From Oligoflexales bacterium (GTDB lineage: Bacteria; Bdellovibrionota; Oligoflexia; Oligoflexales; Oligoflexaceae): a stretch of DNA of 5,442 nt. Numbering within the stretch: the first letter of the stretch is position 1; each line of letters begins with the position of its first letter. The position numbers and the translations under genes were made by a program. The stretch covers positions 1-5,442 of the forward strand of contig JADFZC010000202.1 in assembly GCA_015232735.1 (NCBI GenBank), read 5' to 3'. The notes below the pieces were generated by a model that did no database searches, was not told the DNA's origin, and saw only the letters and a list, made by a program, of their open reading frames with translations. Below are positions 1-4,737 of the stretch, piece after piece.

Positions 1-8
1 TCTGGGCG

Positions 9-52
9 GGTGGCTTATATCCCCGCCATGAATGGCGGAGTTTTACGCCACC
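9..52 (+). repeat. Two-level hairpin resembling an IS200/IS605 (TnpB) element end
   Basis: The outer arms GGTGGC (9-14) and GCCACC (47-52) pair perfectly. They enclose a second hairpin, CCGCCA (23-28) with TGGCGG (33-38), around a TGAA loop. The wording around it (a TTATATCCCC stretch before and a GTTTTACGCC stretch after) is of the kind I associate with the right end / omega-RNA region of TnpB-carrying IS200/IS605-group elements. That is recollection, not a search. No transposase reading frame is visible to the left because the window begins here. Plain intergenic hairpin or transcription terminator is the alternative. Confidence 0.35.
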
Positions 53-59
53 GTTGGAT

Positions 60-140
60 AAAGGAATAATTTTTGTTCATTTTATTCCAGGGCTGCGGCT
101 TTTTTGTTTACAAAAAAGCAGCCCTGCATTTTATTCCTTT
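60..140. repeat. Nested inverted repeat, possible terminator or small palindromic element
   Basis: Three sets of arms nest around one centre. The outermost is AAAGGAATAA (60-69) with TTATTCCTTT (131-140). Next is CAGGGCTG (88-95) with CAGCCCTG (119-126). The innermost is CTTTTTTG (99-106) with CAAAAAAG (111-118), closed by a TTTA loop. The only interruption between the two inner stems is a CGG bulge (96-98). An 11-base direct repeat, CATTTTATTCC, occurs at 78-88 and 127-137. The inner hairpin followed by CATTTTATT could act as a weak terminator for a gene left of the window. However, the T-run sits inside the stem rather than after it, so this is not a textbook intrinsic terminator. Bases 141-287 that follow hold only AT-rich sequence in which I see nothing. 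Confidence 0.6.
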
Positions 141-287
141 AAAGAGTGATAAGGCAAGCGATGTTTTGAGCCATCTTCACTATGCTTTTTTTAAATAAAA
201 AAAATTAATATTTTTTGTTTTTACCAAATAATCGGATTTCAGTGTAGTTTTGTCCTATCTATAGACCCATGCCAAAGAAAAAATCTG

Positions 288-303
288 CTCGCCTGAAGGC
301 GAG
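288..303. repeat. GC-rich hairpin, terminator-like on the minus strand
   Basis: CTCGCC (288-293) pairs perfectly with GGCGAG (298-303) around a TGAA loop. Read on the minus strand the stem is followed by CAGATTTTTT, which would fit an intrinsic terminator for leftward transcription, but no leftward gene ends nearby. Its core (CGCC, TGAA, GGCG) is the same as that of the hairpin at 23-38 and lies in the same orientation. It may therefore be an end of an IS200/IS605-type element or its scar. Confidence 0.4.
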
Positions 304-361
304 GGGCTTAAACCGGTCATTTTTAAAAACAAAAAAAATGCAATTTTGTGTTTTTTTGGTA

Positions 362-370
362 TGCTATCAT
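362..370 (+). promoter_or_regulatory. Possible extended -10 promoter before the composite palindrome
   Basis: TGCTATCAT fits the extended -10 pattern TG-N-TATNAT, with five of six matches to TATAAT. No good -35 box lies 16-18 bases upstream, where the sequence is AATTTT-like, but extended -10 promoters can dispense with one. Transcription would begin at about 376-378, just before the first base of the 380-535 structure. The site sits in AT-rich DNA, where such matches arise easily by chance. Confidence 0.25.
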
Positions 371-379
371 TATACATGG

Positions 380-535
380 ATAATTAGTCGCTGACGCTTT
401 CAGCGGCAGCGACGTATCCTGGCAAGCGAAGCTTGCATAGGATCTGTCTGCAATTTGTTGATATTCCGTGACAGATCCTTCGCCTTTAGGGCTCAGGATA
501 CGTCGCAGGTGCGTTTCGCACCGGGGACTAATTGT
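380..535. repeat. Composite, multiply branched palindrome (structured RNA or palindromic repeat element)
   Basis: The sequence forms a nested, nearly symmetrical set of stems. (1) The outer stem is 380-389 with 526-535, ten pairs with one G-T; its core is AATTAGTC/GACTAATT. (2) Inside lies a central stem, 409-421 with 494-506, thirteen perfect pairs (GCGACGTATCCTG). (3) Inside that is an inner stem, 439-448 with 470-479, ten perfect pairs (AGGATCTGTC), with a 21-base loop at 449-469. Small hairpins fill each junction. Between stems 1 and 2 are GCTGA/TCAGC (390-394/400-404) on the left and GGTGCG-TTT-CGCACC (508-522) on the right. Between stems 2 and 3 are GCAAGC-GAA-GCTTGC (422-436) on the left and a weak GCCT/GGGC hairpin (482-492) on the right. 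An alternative pairing, GTCGCTG (387-393) with CAGCGAC (407-413), competes with the left outer hairpin and would break the ends of stems 1 and 2. No protein is plausible here. The architecture suggests a structured noncoding RNA, a palindromic mobile repeat (MITE-like) or a cruciform site. I do not recognise the family. Confidence 0.85.
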
Positions 536-538
536 ACT

Positions 539-567
539 CTGACAGCCTTTCCATTTTAACATATTGT
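539..567 (+). promoter_or_regulatory. Sigma70-like promoter for the receiver gene
   Basis: A -35 box CTGACA (539-544, five of six matches to TTGACA) is separated by 17 bases from a -10 box TATTGT (562-567, four of six). Transcription would start near 574, leaving a 5' leader of about 55 bases before the start codon at 630. The promoter begins four bases after the composite palindrome, so a cruciform there could affect it. Confidence 0.4.
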
Positions 568-629
568 AAGTAAACGGTTTAAGAAGGATAGGCGCTGCTT
601 TCAACCACACAAGAGGTGAAAGGGAAAAA

Positions 630-1004
630 ATGCCTGGAAGCGTCCTTGCAATAGATGACTCAAAAATAATCCTTATTCAGATAAAAAAGGTCGTGGAAAC
701 CCTTAACGTAAAGTGCTACACCGCATCGGACGCCGTCGAGGGAATCGAATGTGCAAAAAATAACAAAGATATCAGTCTTATAATAGCGGATATCAACATG
801 CCGGGAATGAACGGACTGGACATGTGCCGTGAAATCCGGATGATGCCTCACCATAAGTCCACAAAGATCGTTATCTGCACCAGCGAAAACTCACTTTCAG
901 CAAAAAAAACGGGCCGGGAAATCGGCGTAACCGCCTGGATGGTCAAACCGGTAAGCGAGAGCACGTTCATTACACTCATTAACAAGTTTATATTAAACAG
1001 TTAA
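630..1004 (+). CDS. Single-domain response regulator (CheY-like receiver protein)
   Basis: This is a 124-residue stand-alone receiver domain, the usual length for CheY-type proteins, and has no output domain. The acidic pair D9-D10 binds Mg2+, and D54 in a DINMPGMNG context is the phospho-acceptor. T84 and K106 (KPV) are the switch residues. Spacing matches E. coli CheY exactly, shifted by three residues (D12, D13, D57, T87, K109). W103 stands where CheY has Tyr106; tryptophan there is seen in other receivers and may alter partner binding. It should be phosphorylated in the cytoplasm by a histidine kinase that is not in the window. The ATG at 630 is preceded by AAAGGG (619-624) and AGAGG further up. 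It has its own likely promoter at 539-567. It could be a chemotaxis CheY or an orphan signalling receiver; no che gene is adjacent, so I give no symbol. Confidence 0.93.
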   Translation: MPGSVLAIDDSKIILIQIKKVVETLNVKCYTASDAVEGIECAKNNKDISLIIADINMPGMNGLDMCREIRMMPHHKSTKIVICTSENSLSAKKTGREIGVTAWMVKPVSESTFITLINKFILNS

Positions 1005-1048
1005 AAATATTAAAATTCCATATATGTATATTAAAATACATCTTAATA

Positions 1049-1077
1049 TTGACATATTATATTAAAAATGGTATTAA
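1049..1077 (+). promoter_or_regulatory. Sigma70-like promoter for the 1178 lipoprotein gene
   Basis: A perfect -35 box TTGACA (1049-1054), a 17-base spacer and the -10 box TATTAA (1072-1077, four of six matches) lie in the AT-rich gap between the receiver gene and the lipoprotein gene. Transcription from about 1084 would give a leader of about 94 bases. The leader contains one small hairpin, GGCAA-TTATC-TTGCC (1134-1148), with no U-run after it, and no riboswitch family that I recognise. The lipoprotein gene is thus probably transcribed independently of the receiver gene. Confidence 0.5.
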
Positions 1078-1177
1078 ACAGTCTGTCTTCTTACGTCAGA
1101 TCGGCGTGAGACCCCCGCATTCATGGTAGAATTGGCAATTATCTTGCCGTTATCAGCCACATAGAAAGGTACTTCAT

Positions 1178-2656
1178 ATGTCGCCGTCCCGAAACCGGCA
1201 CACCCGAAAGATAGAAATCCTAATAATTTCTTTTATTATTTCAGCAGGATGCTCAAAAAACAAATCCGACCTGACCCCTCCAAGTCTCGATACCGTAAGA
1301 GTTTCTGCAGCAGAGACCACACCTCCCGTACAGGCCGAGCAGGCTCTTTCAGCAAATACGGCGCCGTCGGAAAACGCCCTGCCAAAGGCCGTGATTCAAA
1401 ATGCGGAAAATCTCTCTTCGATGATTCAATCCGACGGAAAGCTGAAAATTGAGTTCAAGCTCGACCAGGACAGCTCAAATAACCTCGTTGATGCCGGGGA
1501 AATCAAATACATCTGCCGCCTTCTTACAGTAAGACAGCTCATTGAAGATAATCCTGACAGCTACCAGCCCTGCACGGCGGGCAGCTATCACGAAATATCA
1601 GGACTCGATCAGGGTGGAAACTATATGTTTTCAGTCGTCCCAGTATTAAAGAACGGAACAAAAGGCCGCGAGACATCAATATATTTCAGTTATCCCAAGG
1701 CGGAAACCGCGAAAGATGATAAAGGTTCTTCGTCAAAGGATTCAAAAGAAACAAAAGACTCCAAAGAAACCAAAAAAAATCAAACTCCGGATCAATTTCT
1801 ATACACCGGTCTGGGCCCATACGAAAGCGGCGGCTCGGCATACAACAACAGCTCCAGCGTGGTCTGCGCAGGCGGGGGCATAGGTCCCATTTGTCCCATC
1901 GCCACAAATCCTGTTCCGGCCGAGTCTCAGGCACCGACACCGACAACGCTTCCAACTCCGCTGCCTACGGCAAACCCCGCCGCGACAGCCCTGACCACGG
2001 ACATAGTATTGACTCTCGGCAGCTCACTGGCTGTTGTAGTTCCACAAACCATGCGGATAGTTCAGCATACAACATCCCAAAATCTGATGTCCGCAAGCAA
2101 TATCGTGGAATTTTTTCAGCTTAAGTCGCCCGGCAAGTGGAACTGGGGATGCCCCGGCCTTTATCCGGAAGTTGGAGATCCCTCCGTTACAAGCCATTTT
2201 TCGGATTATGAATCAGGTCAGGTTCCTGCATGCCTGAGGACAATGACCCCTTCGCAGCTCGCAAATGTCACCCAGAACAGCGTGACACGCAACCAGATAT
2301 CTCTTGAAACGACAGCCTCCGTCCAAAGCAGTTCTGGGGTATACGAGTCCCTGATTTTCAGGGCCTTCAATGACGAGATTGAATACGCGGCTTCAAATGA
2401 CATTTACAGCGCCCTCTGCAAATCACCCATAGGCGGTGAGGTGGATGCATGGATGCCGGGACGCTATATGGAAACTCATGCAAGATTCAGTTCATGCAAG
2501 GGCAGATATCTTTTTGAAGCCGATAGTTCAGTAATTGTAAGCAGGCTTTTGACAAGCGACAAGACAATCGAGATAATTTACGTTAACAACGCGAACATAT
2601 GGGAAACGGCCGCGCATAACCGGATGGTTGAACTAGTCCGGCCCACATTCGATTAA
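1178..2656 (+). CDS. Mosaic lipoprotein of unknown function with a fibronectin-III-like segment
   Basis: The 492-residue protein opens with a basic N-terminus, a hydrophobic stretch (residues 14-23) and Cys25 in the context IISAGC. This is a signal-peptidase-II site with Ser rather than Leu at -3, so the protein is probably lipid-anchored in the envelope. Residues 30-70 are a Pro/Ala/Thr-rich tether. Residues about 70-172 look like one beta-sandwich domain: they end in an SGLDQGGNYMFSVVPV motif followed by a GRETS strand, as in fibronectin type III domains, and contain C113 and C132. Residues 176-204 are a charged linker with the repeated unit KDSKET. Residues 245-270 are a Pro/Thr-rich linker. 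The C-terminal half (270-492) has cysteines at 325, 352, 414 and 440 and a WNWGCPGLYP motif; I recognise no family. AAAGG at 1165-1169, eight bases before ATG, supports the start. Surface adhesion or binding is a guess. Confidence 0.85.
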   Translation: MSPSRNRHTRKIEILIISFIISAGCSKNKSDLTPPSLDTVRVSAAETTPPVQAEQALSANTAPSENALPKAVIQNAENLSSMIQSDGKLKIEFKLDQDSSNNLVDAGEIKYICRLLTVRQLIEDNPDSYQPCTAGSYHEISGLDQGGNYMFSVVPVLKNGTKGRETSIYFSYPKAETAKDDKGSSSKDSKETKDSKETKKNQTPDQFLYTGLGPYESGGSAYNNSSSVVCAGGGIGPICPIATNPVPAESQAPTPTTLPTPLPTANPAATALTTDIVLTLGSSLAVVVPQTMRIVQHTTSQNLMSASNIVEFFQLKSPGKWNWGCPGLYPEVGDPSVTSHFSDYESGQVPACLRTMTPSQLANVTQNSVTRNQISLETTASVQSSSGVYESLIFRAFNDEIEYAASNDIYSALCKSPIGGEVDAWMPGRYMETHARFSSCKGRYLFEADSSVIVSRLLTSDKTIEIIYVNNANIWETAAHNRMVELVRPTFD

Positions 2657-2680
2657 GGGTCTGTCTGAAAAAGGGGGATC

Positions 2681-2705
2681 AAGGTGCGAGAAAAGGGCCG
2701 ACCTT
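2681..2705 (-). terminator. Weak bidirectional hairpin between convergent genes
   Basis: The two convergent genes are separated by 69 bases. The only inverted repeat I find there is AAGGTGCG (2681-2688) with CGACCTT (2699-2705), about seven pairs with one bulged base. On the minus strand a CCCCCTTTTT run follows about ten bases beyond the stem, which is further than usual for an intrinsic terminator. On the plus strand there is no T-run. It may still stop transcription from the peptidase gene, but the case is weak. Confidence 0.2.
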
Positions 2706-2725
2706 AAGTTTGCATGCCGGAGTTT

Positions 2726-3826
2726 CTAAGGATATGCGATATTCGTACGCGACAAAAAATCAGTTATATACTGACGTTTCGCGGCCAGCGCCATCGAACC
2801 GAGCTTCATCATGACATCATAGGATTCCCCCTGCCCCGTATGAAGAATATATGAATACCCATTTTTATCAAGCATGTAATAGGCTATGATATCGGCAAAC
2901 TCCTCCGTTGGACTCGTTGCCGCATATGTGCTTATAAAGCTGGAGCCGGAAAGTCCTCTGTAAAGCTCCTTTACGGCACTTTTTGTCATCCCCTCATGGT
3001 TGCAGCTGTAAAAACACAGGCTCCGTCTATACGGAAACCGATCACCCGGCCTTGGCAAATCGGAGGAAAGCCAGCTTATTGAGCCCCAGGTCCCATCGGA
3101 ATACTCCGACGTCTTTTGATTTTTATCCATCTTTCTGTCCGCCCTGTTGAGCTGGTTTGCGAAATCAAAGATATGTCCGAACTCATGCGTAACCACGAAA
3201 TAGCTGAGATCAAATCCAGGCATATTGCTGGATGTCTGAATATAGGGAAGCCCCTGAGTCAGCTCATACGACTCATAATTCCCGCCGAAAGATATCTGTT
3301 CCTTCCATGAGGCCCACTCAGCGAGGCTCATCGGCTTGTCCAGAAGAGACTTTCTGATTCCAATCTGCGCCCCGATCACCTTGTCGCTGTCCGGCTGCTT
3401 GATGAGCCCAGCAAAGGCGGTCGCGAAAAATCTGTCAAGAATGAATATGTGCTTGACCGAACAGAACATCTTTTGAAACGCCTCGGGATATGAGTCGTGA
3501 ATATCCTCGAAAAGCCTGACATAGGTGTCTGAACCCGCCATGCACTGGTACTTTCCATCATAGGGAACAGTATCTGGCATGCTTGAAAGAACGCAAAGCG
3601 CCCCCCGTATCCTCCCCCTGCATGAAACTGCGGAAGGAGAAGTCCCCTCATGTATCGCCGAGTCGGGAAGTTCAACGGTAAAAAGGTCGTCATACCCGGA
3701 GACAGCTTTGTAATCTATCGGGATATCGGAAATAAATTTATGGATTGAATTGCTCTTTTCCTCCACCCTGCTGCCGCAGGAAGAAAAAAAGAAAAGGGAT
3801 GCAAGCATCAGTGTCGTTATTCTCAT
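2726..3826 (-). CDS. Putative zinc-metallopeptidase lipoprotein (HEFGH)
   Basis: I place the start at the ATG at 3826 because AAGGAG lies six bases upstream and a signal peptide begins there; the in-frame ATG at 3892 lies within the PilZ gene and lacks such support. The 366-residue product begins with a short hydrophobic signal and FFFSSC, giving Cys17 as a likely lipid anchor with Phe at -3, a relaxed lipobox. H214-E-F-G-H218, preceded by FVVT, is the HExxH zinc site with catalytic Glu215. SPTEEFADII at 305-314 supplies a probable third ligand (Glu308 or Glu309), an arrangement typical of gluzincin-type peptidases in which an EEFA-like helix follows HExxH. Cysteines at 69, 78, 95, 122, 271 and 275 suggest disulfides outside the cytoplasm. 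The subfamily is not recognised and the substrate is unknown. It is the second gene of a unit with the PilZ gene, ten bases downstream of its stop codon. Confidence 0.85.
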   Translation of the reverse strand: MRITTLMLASLFFFSSCGSRVEEKSNSIHKFISDIPIDYKAVSGYDDLFTVELPDSAIHEGTSPSAVSCRGRIRGALCVLSSMPDTVPYDGKYQCMAGSDTYVRLFEDIHDSYPEAFQKMFCSVKHIFILDRFFATAFAGLIKQPDSDKVIGAQIGIRKSLLDKPMSLAEWASWKEQISFGGNYESYELTQGLPYIQTSSNMPGFDLSYFVVTHEFGHIFDFANQLNRADRKMDKNQKTSEYSDGTWGSISWLSSDLPRPGDRFPYRRSLCFYSCNHEGMTKSAVKELYRGLSGSSFISTYAATSPTEEFADIIAYYMLDKNGYSYILHTGQGESYDVMMKLGSMALAAKRQYITDFLSRTNIAYP

Positions 3827-3832
3827 GGGTGT

Positions 3833-3838
3833 CTCCTT
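3833..3838 (-). promoter_or_regulatory. Shine-Dalgarno of the peptidase gene overlapping the PilZ stop codon
   Basis: Read on the minus strand, TAAGGAG combines the TAA stop of the PilZ gene (3837-3839) with the AAGGAG ribosome binding site of the peptidase gene. The site is six bases from its ATG (3824-3826). A ribosome ending PilZ translation stands on the next start region, so re-initiation is likely. This also fixes the peptidase start at 3826. Confidence 0.85.
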
Positions 3839-4223
3839 AAAAATTGTAATCCCTGCAGAGCAGATCCAGATCCTGCTTCTGTACCTTGTCAAGGGACCTG
3901 TACTCGACTCCTACCAAAAAAAAACCCTTCATATCATGAAGGACGCGCACCACCCTGCCAAGCGCAACAAAGTGGTGCACGCGCTCCTTCCATCCAGGTT
4001 CCCCCATCAATATCAGCTTTTGCCATTCAGATATCTTTATCTGCAGGTTGATCAGGTCGCCGGCAAGGTAGGGCTGATGAGACTCAAGCAGGGCGCCGCC
4101 GGCGCTTAAATTGCATATTTTCCCTCTCTTTTCAGGCTCGATGAGAAGGTTGGACCATGACGACTTCGAGTGAAGAACTTCATATTCCCTTTGGATCCTG
4201 GGATATTTCCTTTCCGGTCTCAC
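3837..4223 (-). CDS. PilZ-domain protein, probable cyclic-di-GMP receptor
   Basis: This is a 128-residue single-domain protein. R5-KYP-R9 is the RxxxR motif and N38-LSAGG-43 the [D/N]xSxxG motif that together clamp cyclic-di-GMP in PilZ domains. They lie about 30 residues apart, as usual, and are followed by beta-barrel strands ending in GFFLVGVEY. Both ligand motifs are complete, so binding is expected. There is no signal peptide or membrane segment; the protein is cytoplasmic. I chose the GTG at 4221-4223: GGGAG (4228-4232) lies four bases upstream, a short but workable spacing, and the predicted transcript starts near 4269. An in-frame TTG at 4259 would add 12 residues but has no ribosome site. 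It is co-transcribed with the peptidase gene downstream, and the downstream partner of its signal is unknown. Confidence 0.88.
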   Translation of the reverse strand: MRPERKYPRIQREYEVLHSKSSWSNLLIEPEKRGKICNLSAGGALLESHQPYLAGDLINLQIKISEWQKLILMGEPGWKERVHHFVALGRVVRVLHDMKGFFLVGVEYRSLDKVQKQDLDLLCRDYNF

Positions 4224-4275
4224 TGTGCTCCCTTTCTGCTCCGATGGTAAAAAATACAAAATTTCATCTGGAAAA

Positions 4276-4303
4276 TCTATATTAGGAAGCCGTCTCGTGT
4301 CAA
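4276..4303 (-). promoter_or_regulatory. Sigma70-like promoter for the PilZ-peptidase unit
   Basis: On the minus strand a perfect -35 box TTGACA (4298-4303), a 16-base spacer and the -10 box TATAGA (4276-4281, four of six matches) lie just beyond the stop codon of the small lipoprotein gene. Transcription would begin near 4269 and give the PilZ GTG start a leader of about 46 bases. I see no terminator between the small lipoprotein gene and this promoter, so read-through from upstream is also possible. Confidence 0.5.
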
Positions 4304-4328
4304 ATCACATCACCGGATTTACAGCGTA

Positions 4329-4619
4329 TTATTTTTCTCCTGTGGCGACAACGCCATATACCTGGACAAACACCCAGTTTCTCATCTGAAGGCGCGTAGT
4401 GACATTTTTCACGGCGCCCTTGTCTCTAAGTTCCTTTAATGCGGCAGCTTCCAGACCTGATGCCGAGGGAACCGTCAACGACATTATTCCGACTGCCGAC
4501 TTCTCAACTGTCACGGGAGTTCCGGCTTTGGAAACCATATCGCTGATAGTCACAGAGGTCATCGACACACAACCCGAAAGCAAAAGAGCCGCCGCAATGC
4601 AAATCAATCTTTTCAACAT
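4329..4619 (-). CDS. Small TRL-like lipoprotein
   Basis: The product is 96 residues if it starts at the ATG at 4617-4619. It has a classic lipoprotein signal: MLKRL, a hydrophobic Ala/Leu core and the lipobox LLSGC with Cys17. The mature part is short. It has a helix with an SGLEAAALKELRDKG motif, followed by VKNVTTRLQMRNW and a closing strand ending in YGVVATGE. This layout (small residues, a helix, then GxVKNV and a final aromatic-rich strand) recalls the TRL-like family of small envelope lipoproteins, whose function is poorly known. I rate the family match as tentative. An ATG five codons upstream (4632-4634) is less likely, because the ribosome site GGAG overlaps it. The gene has its own promoter (4672-4701) and is followed by the promoter of the PilZ unit. 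Confidence 0.8.
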   Translation of the reverse strand: MLKRLICIAAALLLSGCVSMTSVTISDMVSKAGTPVTVEKSAVGIMSLTVPSASGLEAAALKELRDKGAVKNVTTRLQMRNWVFVQVYGVVATGEK

Positions 4620-4628
4620 TTTTGAAAT

Positions 4629-4632
4629 CTCC
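4629..4632 (-). promoter_or_regulatory. Ribosome binding site that decides the start of the small lipoprotein
   Basis: GGAG on the minus strand lies nine bases before the ATG at 4617-4619. It shares its first G with the last base of the upstream in-frame ATG (4632-4634). That upstream ATG has no purine-rich site of its own, so the later start, which also gives a normal lipoprotein signal, is preferred. Confidence 0.7.
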
Positions 4633-4671
4633 ATTTCGATAGGTTAATCATTGAAAAAGGAATCTATCAAG

Positions 4672-4701
4672 ATTGTAGTAAATAATCATTGAATTTATCA
4701 A
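4672..4701 (-). promoter_or_regulatory. Sigma70-like promoter for the small lipoprotein gene
   Basis: On the minus strand the -35 box TTGATA (4696-4701, five of six matches), an 18-base spacer and the -10 box TACAAT (4672-4677, five of six) form the best-scoring promoter by eye in the window. Transcription would start near 4665, leaving a leader of about 45 bases before the ATG at 4619. Confidence 0.55.
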
Positions 4702-4737
4702 TATAATTCTTATTAAACAAAACCGTCTATATCTCTT

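Noticed and set aside
323..610. 95-codon open frame on the minus strand
   Set aside because: It runs through the composite palindrome and an AT-rich flank, has no ribosome site, and its product shows no domain. The frame is open by chance across the inverted repeats.
1005..1048. AT-rich inverted words (ATGTAT / ATACAT) after the receiver gene as a terminator
   Set aside because: The stem has six A-T-rich pairs, no GC core and no T-run, so it is not distinguishable from random AT-rich DNA.
1085..1177. 5' leader of the large lipoprotein considered as a riboswitch
   Set aside because: Only one 5-pair hairpin is present (1134-1148), with none of the conserved cores of cyclic-di-GMP, cobalamin, TPP, SAM or similar classes that I can see.
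1081..2668. The word TCTGTCT recurs near 444, 1082 and 2660
   Set aside because: The shared words are only 7-8 bases and the flanks differ; no repeat family is supported.
2657..2705. GGGTCTGTCTGAAAA after the lipoprotein gene resembles the terminal sequence of some insertion sequences
   Set aside because: There is only one such end, no matching inverted end anywhere in the window and no transposase. Too short to call a remnant.
3827..3892. Longer N-terminus for the peptidase from an ATG at 3892
   Set aside because: It would overlap the PilZ gene, lacks a ribosome site and puts the lipoprotein signal in the interior.
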